Source: Macrotrachela quadricornifera (Eukaryota; Rotifera; Eurotatoria; Philodinida; Philodinidae). Taken from it: a stretch of 64,000 bases of DNA. Both the position numbers and the translations under genes were made by a program. Positions within the stretch are counted from its first letter, which is position 1, and each line of letters begins with the position of its first letter. The stretch lies in NCBI GenBank assembly GCA_022393335.1, contig JAJEKB010020083.1, positions 94,482 through 158,481 on the forward strand, in the 5' to 3' direction. The notes beneath the pieces are model-generated. The model did not search any database. It saw only the letters and a program-made list of their open reading frames with translations, and was not told the DNA's origin. Shown here in pieces: positions 11,360-25,979 of this stretch.

Positions 11360-11913
11360 ATTCCACCACTTCTTCTAAACAGACAAACAGTATATACCAG
11401 AGATATATGGACTCAGTTGAGGGTGAGCGTTAGATCGAAACCAAACTTTGAAAATTTATCGATATTGGAAATACAAGGAAAAAGTTGCCCAATCAGCAAC
11501 TAAAGACTAATTAAATATTCTGTGGTTTTGAGTGAACTATAGTATACAGTATACCAATTAAAACAAAATTCAGGAGAGACGACTAAACCAAACAAATGGG
11601 AAGCGTTAGAAAAGTTATTGGAGATAGATGGGGATTAGAATAACAAATTTGGTTACTCACATTTCTAGTGTACAGATCATTTTATTTATTTTGAAACATT
11701 TTACATAGACTTTTTCTTTGTGAGTGACTTATTCAGATCTCACAATTCACATATCAGTCTGTCACTCTATGATTGTATTTTGCATTTGCATAAACAGTTT
11801 TTTGAGAAATAAATGCTTGGTAATAAAATGCTTTATGACATTGTAAAGATCGTTAAAAAATTTTACAGAAAATATATATACTATTGCACCAAAATCTAGA
11901 CCAACAAAGTATT
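11360..11913. other. Upstream region of the TIR gene
   Basis: Should contain the promoter and 5' UTR of the minus-strand TIR gene. No recognisable core element beyond AT-rich tracts; no other gene seen. Confidence 0.4.
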
Positions 11914-12066
11914 TGTTTTTGTTTAATTACCTATACTATTGTCTTTTGGGTTGAAATTTACACCTCAAATATATTGATTGTTTATATAGATATATCGACA
12001 ACTAATATATTTGAGGTATAAATTTTAGTCAAAACGGCAATAGTATTGGCAATTAAACGAAAAACA
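11914..12066. repeat. Small foldback element (about 153 bases)
   Basis: Imperfect inverted arms of about 65 bases (11914-11978 and 12002-12066) around a loop of about 24 bases. Outer ends match as TGTTTTTGTTTAATT versus its complement, inner ends as ACACCTCAAATATATTGAT versus its complement with scattered mismatches. A TA dinucleotide lies near each outer edge, compatible with Tc1/mariner-type insertion, but the exact ends are uncertain. Confidence 0.65.
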
Positions 12067-13838
12067 TATTTTTTTTACTTAATTTTTGGTTGTAAAAATG
12101 TTTATCATTTGTCTTAAATTAAGGTTTGCCAAATCATTCCCTAAATAAATTTTCTATTTGTGTCTCCTGAATCAATCAAAAAAATTCTGATGACTATCTT
12201 AATTTAGAGACTTTTTTTATGATTATATATACATTTACACGGCCTCTCCTTCACCTTTAGGTTGTATGAAAAAATACGTTTCTGTTCACGAGAATTCCTT
12301 TTATTGATTCAGGGGCTACAAATAGGGTACTCATTTGGGGATTGATTTAGGAAACCACAATTAATTTCAAAAGTTAACCTATCGGTTGTAACAGTATATA
12401 TGCTTTCTATAAAAAAGCTGTGATACGCAACCTCTACAGAATTAAAGTGAGAAACATGATATAGCTGCTGTGGTTGATGACATAGAAATAGTTTAGTTCT
12501 ATTTCTCTTATGATGTAAGATCCTATCCATACCATTTTTTGTCAGTCTGTGAAAGTCTTTGATCAATAATTATTTTGACATTAATTAATTAAAATATCGA
12601 TCAAGGTTGGTAACATTCTACGTTGACCTTTGACCTTGTCGATCACGATCTGAGGGAAGAAGGGATCGTAGTCGAAAATTTCTAATCCTATACACGTCAC
12701 TATTCTCATTCAGATTGTGTTTCATAGTTTTTAACGATCTTTGCAATGTCATCAAGTATTGTATTACAAAATATTTATTTATCAAGAAACTATTAATCCG
12801 AACGACAAATACCGTCATAGAATGACAAACTGATATGTAAATTACGACATTTGAATAAGTCACTATCAAAGAAAAAGACTATGTAAAACGTTTCGAAAAA
12901 ATGGAACGACTTGTACATGTATATATAATCTCAACAACGAATGTACATACACCCAGTCTATACTTCATATTCATTTTTCTTTGTGCCCTTCGATACCTTC
13001 TAACTTGCACTCCAAAGACACTTCTGTACACTATTGAGTGAAAAGTTATAAAAGTTTGAAAGTAGACATAAGGTATAAAAATGTTGTTCATTCCTACATA
13101 ATAATCAGACTAATATTGCTTATATATTCGAGAAAAAGAGTTCGTTGAGAAATATAATTTTTCTATTTTCAATAAAGATTGATATTTCAGACACATTATG
13201 TGTTCTAGTAAAGACACTACTTATATCCTATCACCTTTATACTTTACTTTATAATTGCATTTTGATTCTCTAGCAAAAATGAAAAAATATCAACCAGATA
13301 ACCAAAGTTATTTTCAAATAATAAAATAGACTGTAAACCGTTTTCTTTACTTCAAACTCTTACCTTTGTATTTGCCTTTAATGTGTATGCAATACTGTTG
13401 TGGATAAAATATGCATTTTTCTATGTATACGTGTGTGTCAATTTATTTCGTCTCTTTTCTTGTATAGTTTGAAAACAAATATTTCGTGAGAGTATTACTC
13501 ACTGAAACGAAAGACGAAAAAAAAGGAGAAATAACATCGTTTCAAACAAAGACGCAGAACGAAAAAAAGAAAGAAAAAAATGCAATACTTTTTCGAATTC
13601 AGGACGATTTTGCTCTCGTCGGTTAACGTCCATGTATGTTACTTCATGACGCTAACTTATATTTAGTATATACACATACATATTTCTTTTTCTTCCCATG
13701 TACGGTTCTATTACATATATTTTTTTTCTTTCTTTTCTGTTGAATACGTTTTGTTGTGTAATTTCATTTTTCGATTGTTGCGTCACTATTTCTTCTATGA
13801 TGTTTTTGTATTTCTTCCTTCATATATGTATATATATA
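12067..13838. other. Gene-poor AT-rich DNA
   Basis: Contains several short chance frames on the minus strand (12309-12566, 12618-12869, 12879-13091) without motifs or splice context, and purine-rich tracts near 13500-13580. Nothing supportable as a gene. Confidence 0.5.
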
Positions 13839-14441
13839 CAGAGTGTTTCAAAAGTCCCCGAGAAAAGTAAATTTTTCGTATTCCTTTATTTATCAAAATG
13901 AATCAACCAATTTTATTTCCTATAATAGGCATCAACATCAAGTTTTAATCGATATCGATGAACTTAAGAAATAACGTTGAAAGAGATCACTTTTGTGTAA
14001 AACATAAAAAGTACCTTTTTTCAAATTTCACTGAATAACTGCTTTATTTTACCTGCTCAATTTTTGCGATATTGTATTTTAATTTTCCAATGTGATTTTA
14101 TCATCTGATTTTTGTGATATATTAGTGAGCTTTAATAATTTACCTTTGTTCATCAAAAAATCTAAAAGGAATAACTATAAAATGATACTGAAAAAACTGA
14201 AAACGGAGAATATTGTAAAAATTAAATAAGTAGAAAAAGCAGTTTTTCAGTGAAATTTGAAAAAAGGTACTTTTTGTGTTTCAGGCACAGTGATATCTTT
14301 CAACGTTATTTCCTAAGTTCATTAATATCAATTAAAATCGGATGGTGATGTCTATCATAAGAAATAAAATTGGTTGATTCATTTTGACAAATAAAGGAAT
14401 AAGAAAAATTTACTTTTTTCGAAGACTTTTGGAACGCTCTG
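13839..14441. mobile_element. Mariner-type MITE with very long inverted repeats
   Basis: A 603-base element flanked by TA on both sides (13837-13838, 14442-14443). The left end reads CAGAGTGTTTCAAAAGTC; the right end is its inverted counterpart with GACTTTTGGAACGCTCTG. Arms of roughly 230-240 bases pair through most of the element, leaving only a short centre near 14080-14200. TA duplication and a CAG..G(T/C)..CAAAAGTC-type terminus are typical of the mariner group. There is no transposase frame, so it is non-autonomous. Arm divergence of roughly 10 percent or more by eye suggests an old copy. Confidence 0.8.
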
Positions 14442-14719
14442 TATACACACACACATTTGTGGTCTACCTCTTTTCTTTGTCATTTTGTTTTCCGTTTTCT
14501 CCATCGCTATAATTTTTCGTCGTTACTATTTGTCCTGTTTACTGATTTTCATCAATAAAATATTTACTGAAAATCATCATCTTCTAATATATTATACTAT
14601 CAATATACGCTAGGCATTTTTACTGTGAGTTCTTCTCTAGATTAGCAGGCCAAGATTCTAGATATTATAAGGAAACATCAATTTTGTTGAATACATAAAT
14701 GTCGATCGCAAATTTTATT

Positions 14720-14965
14720 AAAAAATGTCGATTGTTGTATTATCAAGCTTCCTTTTGATGAATTTCAAATTCAATCATAATCATCTACAGTCTGACTTAG
14801 AATTAACTTGCAGTCAATCTGGAATCATATTGGAATTAAATAATTAAGATTTCAACATAGTTCCAAGTTGATTCCAACTTCATTCTAAGTCAGATTTTAG
14901 ATGATTATAATTGAATTTGAAATTCATCAGAAAGAAGCTTGACAATACAACAATCGACATTTTTT
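14720..14965. repeat. Foldback element (about 246 bases)
   Basis: Arms of roughly 90-100 bases: the left contains AAAAAATGTCGATTGTTGTA, TCAAGCTTCC, GATGAATTTCAAATTCAAT and ATCATCTA; the right carries the same strings inverted. The centre (about 14815-14860) keeps partial symmetry around TTGGAATTAAATAATTAAG. Good arm identity indicates a MITE-like palindrome. Family unknown; no clear target duplication could be assigned. Confidence 0.7.
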
Positions 14966-17566
14966 GTATCCGATAAAATTGTAGACATTCGATATTATAT
15001 TTCAGCCAACGTCAATAACGGAAGATGGAGCCATCGGTTACATTCTCAAAACGAAAACTACACATCTTCTCACTTAAAAATGACTCTTGAACTAGTTGGA
15101 TCTAAGGCCAATATCGAACGTTGTGTCTAGCCTAGCACATATGCATGCAAGATACATTGATTGTTCTCTATCAACTGTATTTTGACTGATTTTCATTTAA
15201 GCATAAGTACTAGAGTGGTAGTTTTACATCGAACGAATTTGCAAGTCTTCTGAAATACTTCGCCCAATATGCATAAGAAACGTCACTAAGTGATCATCCA
15301 TTATAGTCGAAAGCAAACTAGAGATCAATTCAGTGATAAGAATGAGTGATTTATGTTAGTGACATGTCATAAAAGTGATTAATATTCGTTCTTCACAAAT
15401 TTGTACATAGTAGAAAGAGGTAAATAGCGGCGAGAAGAAAAGTAAAACAAAAGTTAAGAATATAACGTAATGGCCGCTAAGACTATGAATGACCTGTAGA
15501 AGGTTTTAGAGCCCACCTGTCAATAGTCTGGATACTTTTCAGGAGTTGACTAAGAACTGTTGCATAATAGGGACCACTCCAAAACGGACTATGTTCTTAA
15601 ATGGTGTCACAGATTTCAAAGAAACTTTATTTACATATAGATTTAAGGAAGATCTGAAATTGCCAAAAATTTTAGCTTCTAAAACCGTTCTCTTGCTAAG
15701 ATATTCAAACAACAACAAAGACATTCTATAGTTAAAAATGAGGTTAACCACATGTGTGCTCATACATTGTATTTTCATCACGTTTTCACAATGGCGTCTT
15801 TAGTCATGAAATTTTGGGAGTATATATCATCGTAAATACTCTGGACATTGGTATATTCGAAACTTATTTTCTTTTTATTAAGGTGTACAGAGGAATTTCA
15901 GAAGTCTTATATACTCTTTATCTTGTAGTCGATCTTACTATTGCTTATGAACAACTTATGAGTTATTACTATGAAACTAAGTATTACTAGCTAGTCGCTA
16001 TTAATAGTAGTTTGTAGATGATTAATTTTTCGATTTGGATTCGGAAAAGTACGTTATCTAGTGCATAATTAGTCATTTCGGATAAGTCCTGAACGATTCC
16101 TGTAGAAGCTGTTTCATCGATGATTGCTCGTTTGCTTATTGTTAAACTCATCAATCGTTATTATGGATAAGCAATAGATTATAAAACTAAAAAGACACCT
16201 TTTAGATAAAAATAGCGGATAATTATGCTTGAGCTTTATGCAATAAATGGAATATATCAAGAATACTTAACATACATCTTCATCCTTGTATCTTTTACAT
16301 GTGCGATTACATTATAAATGCCTCATTCTATGTATATTTTATCAGAATGTGTTACTTGCTGAATATTGAGGTATATCACGCGCGAGTCACCGGAAGAAAA
16401 TCATGAAGTGTATAAAAATGGCATTTTGAATTGTATTAATACCATTTAGTATGGAGACAAAACTTGTTGCTGCTGCTTCAAATTAGTTCACTTAACAATA
16501 GAGAGAGAGAGCGGAATGAGATGGTCAAATTCTATCAATTGACTGTCGAATAATTGAGCAATTAAAGAACCTTTATATTTTAATAGTACAATGAATAATA
16601 TAACAGTGTGAAAGTTGGACTAATCTAATCATGTCGAATTTCACATATTCCTTTTTTTTCTGTTGCCTCTTATGTACACCAACAATGCTGTGAATTTCTT
16701 CGATGATCTTTCGATCTAGAAAATTAAAAATAGCCACGAAATCTCCTAGTGCACGTCCTTAGATTCTAGCATTCGATAAAATATTTAATTACGATGTGTA
16801 AAAAGTTTTGAATGACTCTTGGCATGTGATTTATTGAAGAAGATTTTTTAAAATGAAATCTAAAAATAAATGAAATGTTTTGAATAGAATTCTACATTTT
16901 CAAAATGGGCAGGAGAAATATATATATATTTCAAAAGAAAACAGCAGTCAACATCCTCTCGATAGGTAAACGATCCATTCAAATAGGAGGTGCAAGTAAC
17001 AGACAAATCATAAGAAAAAGAAGTAATGAAGAGGGTACAAAGATACGTAAGACAAATGACCGTTGTTGTTGTTGTTGAACAACAAGAAGATTTGAAATAA
17101 GTTAAGTGAAACTGTAGCAATTAAATATATATATAAATGTAAATTTATTTTGTATCATAAGTTAATCTTTTAATTAAAAAATTAAAAAAAGAACGTGTGC
17201 TTTTTCTTCAATTTTATCAGATAGAAATTTTTATTCATGTAATCTTTTGTTTGCTCTTCCAATTGCAGTTTATAATCATTTGATAAACCAATAAAATTAT
17301 CATTAATCAATTTTAATAGTTCATTTTAAAAGACGTTAAATTTGATTTTTGTTTTTGTCTAACAAGTCTTCTAATCCTTTCTCTTTTAATTGAATCATAT
17401 GTTAAATGATATATAGAACTTGACTACATGCGACTTCTACCACACATATATCCAACAGGCTTTCGATAAATTACAAAAATTTTGAAATATAAATCTTATT
17501 AGTATTGTTAGATGATTATTTTAATATCTATTTAAGAATATATCGAAAATCGATCAGTATGAATAA
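14966..17566. other. Gene-poor AT-rich DNA
   Basis: No supportable gene. Open frames at 15546-15731 (+), 15539-15781 (-), 15754-15990 (+) and 16860-17120 (-) lack motifs and exon context. The part adjacent to 17566 is likely 3' flank of the F-box gene. Confidence 0.45.
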
Positions 17567-18640
17567 TTAAGACTTAACAATAGTAATTGTAATAAGTTTG
17601 AGTATGTTGAAAACTTGTTCAGTCCATTCAACTTTAAAACAACCATTAGTTTGATTATTTTTAGCAAGAAGAGATTCTCGATTTCTCTTTAAAACTGTTT
17701 CTATATTGCTGTTGTTGTTCGTAGTAATATCAATAACTGTATGACCTCGAATGTAAATATGAATATATTGAATTTGTTCTATAATTGACCACCAATAAGA
17801 AATGAAAAAATCAAGAAATGTTTCAGATAAGATATGTCTATTATAATTGAAATAAAAATATTTTAAAACAGGCATTGTTGTATGTAAACATTTGAAACAA
17901 TTCGATAGGAAATAACCATTGTCTAATTTAAATTTGAAAATTTCAAGTTCAGGAAGAATAAATAATTTCTTATCAAATATTAATATTTGATCAAAACTAA
18001 AAGAAGAACCAGAAATTTCAAGTCGTTTTAATTTTGGTGTATAAATAAAAAGATGATTAATAAGTGAATAATTTATATTTTCTAGAAATATAATAAAAAG
18101 TTGTTTAATATTACTATTTACATTTGAATGAAAATAATTTATTGCCATTGATTCTCGAAATGTTAGCTGACATATACACAAAGTCGGGATAGATAATATT
18201 GATTTGAGTAAGTTTTCATTTGGTATACATATCATAGACAAATATCGAAGAACATTAAGTTGTTTTAAAGCTTGACAAATATATGGTACATACAATGTAG
18301 TTCGTGGATATATATTTATCCATAAACTTTGTAATCGAATTAATTTATTAACATGCCAATAGAGAAATTGAAGAAAATAAGTAGATCGAACACGAACAAA
18401 TGGTTGAAGACATATTGTATGATTAAGTATGAAATCAGACCAATAAGGATTGATAGGATGTCGCTGATGATTATTGTCAGTTTCCTTCAATCGAACATAA
18501 AATAAAAGATGATTAGAAGTAAGTATTCTATTAAAATAATAATTTAAATTATTAAAAGCATGAAAAAGATCATGTGCTTCTAAATAACGAAATATCATAA
18601 GCCATATTTCAACAGGTAATTGTTCTGCACATGTTTGCAT
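17567..18640 (-). CDS. F-box protein, single exon
   Basis: An uninterrupted 357-residue frame from ATG at 18640. The N-terminus holds an F-box: LPVEIWLMIFRYLEAHDLF followed by HAFNNLNYYFNRIL, residues about 8-45, with the Leu-Pro, Ile-Trp and Tyr-Leu positions of the family. The F-box normally binds Skp1 in an SCF ubiquitin ligase. The remainder is an alpha/beta region rich in Leu, Asn and Tyr with irregular leucine-rich-repeat character (LYVPYICQALKQLNVLRYLS, LKRLEISGSSFSFDQIL), which may be the substrate-recognition part. It lacks introns, unlike most genes here, and a broken paralogue lies 1 kb upstream, consistent with local duplication of a lineage-expanded family. The specific substrate is unknown. 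Confidence 0.8.
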   Translation of the reverse strand: MQTCAEQLPVEIWLMIFRYLEAHDLFHAFNNLNYYFNRILTSNHLLFYVRLKETDNNHQRHPINPYWSDFILNHTICLQPFVRVRSTYFLQFLYWHVNKLIRLQSLWINIYPRTTLYVPYICQALKQLNVLRYLSMICIPNENLLKSILSIPTLCICQLTFRESMAINYFHSNVNSNIKQLFIIFLENINYSLINHLFIYTPKLKRLEISGSSFSFDQILIFDKKLFILPELEIFKFKLDNGYFLSNCFKCLHTTMPVLKYFYFNYNRHILSETFLDFFISYWWSIIEQIQYIHIYIRGHTVIDITTNNNSNIETVLKRNRESLLAKNNQTNGCFKVEWTEQVFNILKLITITIVKS

Positions 18641-19319
18641 TCTGCTCTAACTTTCACAAATATTAAGTGATTTCATAATATTCAAGCAATATTCGACACA
18701 TATACAATCTTTCGCCAATAATTGGTTAAAAAGTAAGAAAATAAATAGAGGGAGCTCGATCGTCAATTTACAATTTATATATCACATATATATTATTTTT
18801 TCAATGGACATAAAATGAAATATTACATTTTATTGATGCTTTATATGATTGTAGATCACTTCACTTGACATTAAAACCAAGCAAAACTAGATTCTACGCA
18901 TATAGCGGAACATTTATTGGTTCTAGAAACATGTTGTGTCACACAAATACTTCATTTGACTAGATTTTATAACGATTATCACCTTTCAATTCAATTTCAT
19001 GCATCTGTCTGATATAAATTATATGGCTCAAGCTAATTTCATAACAGAACGTATCGAATAGATCTCATGGAATATTAAGAAATAAAGAAACACAAATAAT
19101 ATGAAAACTCAGAAGATGATAGTAAGATGTTGTCGGGATTTTTTATAAAAACTTATTGAAATTATTATGTTGATCGTACTAGAACAATAATTTTCATGAT
19201 CTGAACGGCCTATTTCACATCCTTAACTAGTTTTTCATTCTGATTTTGTATTCGCTTTCACTCTCTATTAGACATCTACCTCATCTTCATGATCAATCTA
19301 GCCATTTTATATCAAAATG
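18641..19319. other. Upstream flank of the F-box gene
   Basis: AT-rich spacer presumably containing the F-box gene promoter; no further gene or element recognised. Confidence 0.4.
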
Positions 19320-19515
19320 AACGTCGAGATTCACAGAAAGAATTTAAAAGATCTCGAAATAAATTAAATAGTGGAATTTGTTCAAATGGTATATTTAAAT
19401 GTTGTTTAAGACCGAGTGCAGTATTTTAGAGTTCTATTTCATTAGTTACAGTACTTAATGTCAACTGAACAGATCTAAAATTATACAAAGTATCAATAAT
19501 ATGTAATATTTCATT
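19320..19515 (-). pseudogene. Short decayed coding fragment of unknown family
   Basis: On the minus strand from about 19512 one frame reads IIDTLYNFRSVQLTLSTVTN, then after one in-frame stop NTALGLKQHLNIPFEQIPLF and NLFRDLLNSFCESRRSF before a stop. The amphipathic, charged composition looks like a protein C-terminus rather than noise. It is not recognisably part of the neighbouring F-box sequences, although it lies between them. Confidence 0.3.
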
Positions 19516-19613
19516 TTATGTATATTCAAAAAACGATCAGTGTAACTGCAATAAATAAGTGTATGCGTTTAATTTTTCACACATGTAATTTCAATAACTT
19601 TGAATCCTCTTAG

Positions 19614-20585
19614 AGTTTATTCATTCCATTCAACTTTAATACATTTATCAGATTGTTTATCTTTAGTAAGTAGAGATTCTCGATATTTGTCTAATCTTGT
19701 TTCTATGTTATTGTTAGTTGTATCAATAGTTATACGACCTTGAACGTAAATATTAATTTCTTTTAGTTGTTTTATAATTTGCCACCAATGAGAAATGAAA
19801 TACTCAAGAAATTCTTCATGCAAGAAATGATTATAATAATTAAAATAAAAATATTTTAGATTAAACATTATTTTATATGAATACTCGAAACAATCCAACA
19901 TAAAATAACCATTTTCTAATTTAATTTTAAGTATTCGCAGTTTTGATAGAATAAATAATTGATTAGAAAATAATAATACTCGATCAGATTTCGAATATGT
20001 ACTAGAAATTTCAAGTCCTTCTATATTTGATTTAAAAGCAAATTAATGATAGAATGATTTACAGTATAACAGAATGCGAAAAAAATTTTTTTTTATATTA
20101 CATTTTATATTCGAATGATAAACATCATCAATTACTACATTACGAAGTAATAACTGATATATACGTAAAGTAGGTATTGCAACTATAGTTTGAAGTAGTA
20201 TTTGATTTAGCATACCTTTTATTGAGAGATATTCAAGTTGATGAAGGCTTTATAAAGCTTTACAAATATATAGTATATCAAGTGAATATATTTAAATAGA
20301 TATACTTTGTAATCGAATTAATTTCTTAGCATTCCAACGAAGAAATTGAATAAAATAATCATATTCACTATGATTAATTGATAGTAGATATATAACACGA
20401 TTAAGTATTGAATCCGACCAATATGGAAGGATAGAATATCGTCGTTGTTGATTATTATCAGTTTGTTTTAATTAAAGATAAATGATTTGAAACAAGGATT
20501 TAAATTATTGAAAGTATAAAAAAGATCATGTGCTTCAAAATAATAAAAAATTGTAAGCCATATTTCAATTGGTAATTGTTCACTA
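19614..20585 (-). pseudogene. Broken F-box paralogue
   Basis: Colinear with the intact F-box gene but disrupted. It begins at EQLPIEIWLTIFYYFEAHDL without an ATG or the first six codons, shifts frame near 20480-20500 with a stop, resumes at LKQTDNNQQRR...PYWSDSILN, then carries further stops and frameshifts. Only the last part (19901-19617, 94 residues, ending KCIKVEWNE) is still open, and there a premature stop removes the tail present in the intact gene. Several independent lesions make it a clear pseudogene produced by tandem duplication. Confidence 0.85.
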
Positions 20586-20804
20586 TTTTAAAAATTGAGA
20601 AGAGAAAAATAAAAATTGTATTTCGTATTTGTTTTCAAATATTTGAATATAAAATCAAAGATTAATGAATTTTGAACTAAATTCTTTTTTTTACGTTTAT
20701 TTTTTCTTCTTTTCCTTGATGCCACACTGGCTGCCCGGAATTTAACAAAAAAAGAAACACTAATGAAAATGAAACAAATAACAAAAAAGATTATTCTTTC
20801 TTTT

Positions 20805-22891
<2,087 letters not shown>

Positions 22892-23823
22892 TAACAAAGC
22901 GTAATAAATAACTGAACTAAATCAAAAAAAGAAAAACAACTTTTGAAAATTCACTGTACAGTTGTTGGTAGATGGTTAATGTATGCACTTAAACAAGTTT
23001 GTATGAAGAACAATGGGAAACTTATCGGTATGGTTAAATTTTAACAAATAGATATATAAAATTTAGATTTATAGAGGATAATTGCGTTTATTTTATAAAG
23101 TTTTTCTTCTTTACAAACAAAAAAATTTAAAATATTAAAAAATTAGAATATTTTTTTTACTTAAATTTATTATTTTATAGATAAATAAGTGATTATGGTG
23201 TAGAACGACATCTATGATTGCAAAAGTTAAAATATTGTTTTTAAAGAAAAGAAAAAGCTTTCAATCGATAGAATTGTAAAAAAAAGTCTTGCAAGTAGAA
23301 GTCCAGCTTATATCTTCGAATAGTTTTGATCAATAATAGAAACCATATTTGATTTAGTACTATTAATATTTGACTATTTTTTGAGAATTCAAATGACTGC
23401 ATTTTACATTTCAATTTTTCAATCACTTAATACGTTTTATTAAAAAACAAAATAGATGAGAAGTTGCAGTATGAAAAGCTCTGCAATTTATGTAAGACAG
23501 CTTATTTTATATATCAGATAAGAAAAAAAAAGAATTTTCTCTTCGTATAGAAAAATATGATTTTTTCCGGACAGTTGCAGAGAAAAAAATCTCGTTTTTA
23601 CACGGTCGAAATCTTTTTTTAATACAACGTCTTAAATGGTTAAGAAATTAAAATACAAAGCGTAGCCATTTAAACTAGCTTAAAAGAAAATTTATTGAAA
23701 TGTACTATTAAGAAAATAAAATAGTGACGACAGTACTTTTGAATCGATCTAAGTACGTTATTTCTTTCTTTTCTTTGTGTACTGAGGAAAGTTTAAGCAT
23801 AACTCTTTTTCTTTTTTTTTCTG
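22892..23823. other. Upstream flank of dyskerin
   Basis: Likely promoter and 5' UTR of dyskerin near 22892-23050. No other coding or element signal was identified in this AT-rich stretch. Confidence 0.4.
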
Positions 23824-24164
23824 GTTTTAGAGTCTTATTTTGGGCACATTGAGAGAGAATCTAAACTAGAATAATCCTAAAGGAATTTGGACACATGGTC
23901 CTTTTGAGCTGACATATTGAATTTTCAAGTTTAGCAGGTAAGAAGGATTTTCATCTTCTACTGCGATAATTTCAAACACAAACTTCTTTTACTAGCTAGA
24001 AATTTCAATATAAACTTGCTTTTTCATCATCAAATTACTGTGAAATTTTCAGATTTTATTGTATTTCTGTAAATCACAGTGCTGTTTCTGCAATGTCCGT
24101 TGTCATCACAGAGTCTTCTAGTTTAGATGCTCTCTCAATGTGCCCAAAATATAGGCTCTAAAGT
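23824..24164. repeat. MITE-like inverted-repeat element (about 340 bases)
   Basis: Arms of about 48 bases at 23824-23871 and 24117-24164: the left includes TTTTGGGCACATTGAGAGAG and ATCTAAACTAGA, and the right holds the same in inverse orientation with a few mismatches. The 245-base interior is non-coding. Short TIRs on a non-coding body indicate a non-autonomous DNA element. Target duplication not established. Confidence 0.7.
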
Positions 24165-25979
24165 TGTTAACCACTTTGGGTATCTCCTTCATTAGACATA
24201 TTTAGAGTTATTTGGAAAATTTCAGACATAAGTTTCGTGCTTTGCTGTAGTACATAATTTCTTGTATCCTAAGTACACACAACTTGCTAAAAAATAATCC
24301 ATAATAAGTGGTAAAACTTTGTATTTTGTATTTTTGAAAAGCTCTACAATTTAAAACGAATAGTTTATTATAATTATGTATTTTTTATTTGAAAGAAAAA
24401 AGAAGTAAGATGATTTTTTCATAAATATATTAAATGATTTATCTTTTCAACAAAAAATACACTTCCTATTTAAAAAAGGAAAGAATAGACATAATAGAAA
24501 GAATTTGAAATATAATTTAAATGCATTAGCATCTATTGTTTATTATATTTCTATCTATTCAATTCTATTTTTATTTATTTATTCTGCATTATATATCAAT
24601 TAAACATTTTTCTTTGTAAAGAATAAGAGAAATGAATAGTTCATTCACTTAACTTAGTCGACCAGTTAAATTCAAAAAAATGTTTATCTAATCTTTAAGA
24701 TAATTAGTGCATGGTGCCTTGATGTGCACATAATATAGTTTGTATTTTATTTATTCATTTCTACACAATTAAATCAGATAAATGAAACTAGATAACAAAT
24801 CAATCCTTATCAATTTCACGTAATAAATATAAAGAACAATGAATTGTAATAGATTATTTTTATCATTTATTTATTTTCTTTGATGAACATGATAGATTGT
24901 AGAGAAAGAAAAAAGACAGGAATCAGGTAAGGATGTTAATTAGTGTTTTCTAATGTTAAAGTTAATCATGGAATATAAACTTTTTTTTACATTTGTTAGT
25001 CATCACTGATTCAACATTAGTAATTTGAATATTATCAGGTAAGAAAGAACAGATGAAAGAGTGTTGCTCCATAAAGCGGAAGATTTTAAATTATATTCAT
25101 TAATATCTTAGCGAAAAAATATTAAATATATATTAATTCATAAAGTAAAAACAAAAAACGAACTTGACATGAAGATTTCATAAGATAAACAATTTTTATA
25201 TAATAGAAAAATAAAGATTCGAGGTAATAAAAAAAAAAAATCTTGTTTCAAATGAAATATTACTGATTGTCATGCACTACATCATCATTAGTCGAAATAA
25301 GTTTAATTTAAATAAAGCATTCATTGTCCTTTACATCTCATTTATTTTTATGCTTAAATTATCATAGCATTATTTATATATAAAATTTGCAAGATTATAT
25401 ATTTAATTCTTAATAAACATTCTATTTATTTCTTTCTTTAATATAACTTCGCATTTTTTGCATCAAATTTTGATTTAACTATAAGATAAAATTGTAAAAT
25501 ATATTTAAGAATATTTATTCTTTCTAGATTTAATTAATGAGTTTGACAAACATCTTGACATTGTTGTTTTTATAAGATAGAAATATTTTTTTAATCTTTC
25601 ATGATATTAAAGAATGGTACGTTAACAACACATTCATTTCTAACCTTGATAATTAATAGTTGAATAGGAAGAAGAAGAAAAAAAAAAAAAGTAGTTAGTT
25701 AAAAAGAATCTACGTCAAATAAATCTTCTTTTCTTTTCTTTTCTTATAAAAAAAAGAAAAAATATTCTAAATAGAATATCCTAAAGAAAAAGTTTTACTA
25801 ATAAAAATATAAAATATTAAAACTAATAGTATTTTATTTAAGCTTATATATGACGTAAATTTTTACGTATATTTCCAGCAGGATAGATTTATTTCACTTT
25901 AATGGTAAATTACACATAAATGATTATATAGTTGAAATTCATTTTTATTATAAAAAGAAAAATAAAATAAAATATTATA
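24165..25979. other. Very AT-rich spacer
   Basis: About 1.8 kb of A/T tracts with no open frame of note. Probably 3' flank of the globin gene at its right end; nothing else supportable. Confidence 0.5.

Noticed and set aside
14939..15130. Plus-strand frame with YYISANVNNGRWSHRLHS, considered as a FLYWCH-like zinc finger relic
   Set aside because: It starts inside a foldback arm and lacks the Cys/His pattern of that finger.
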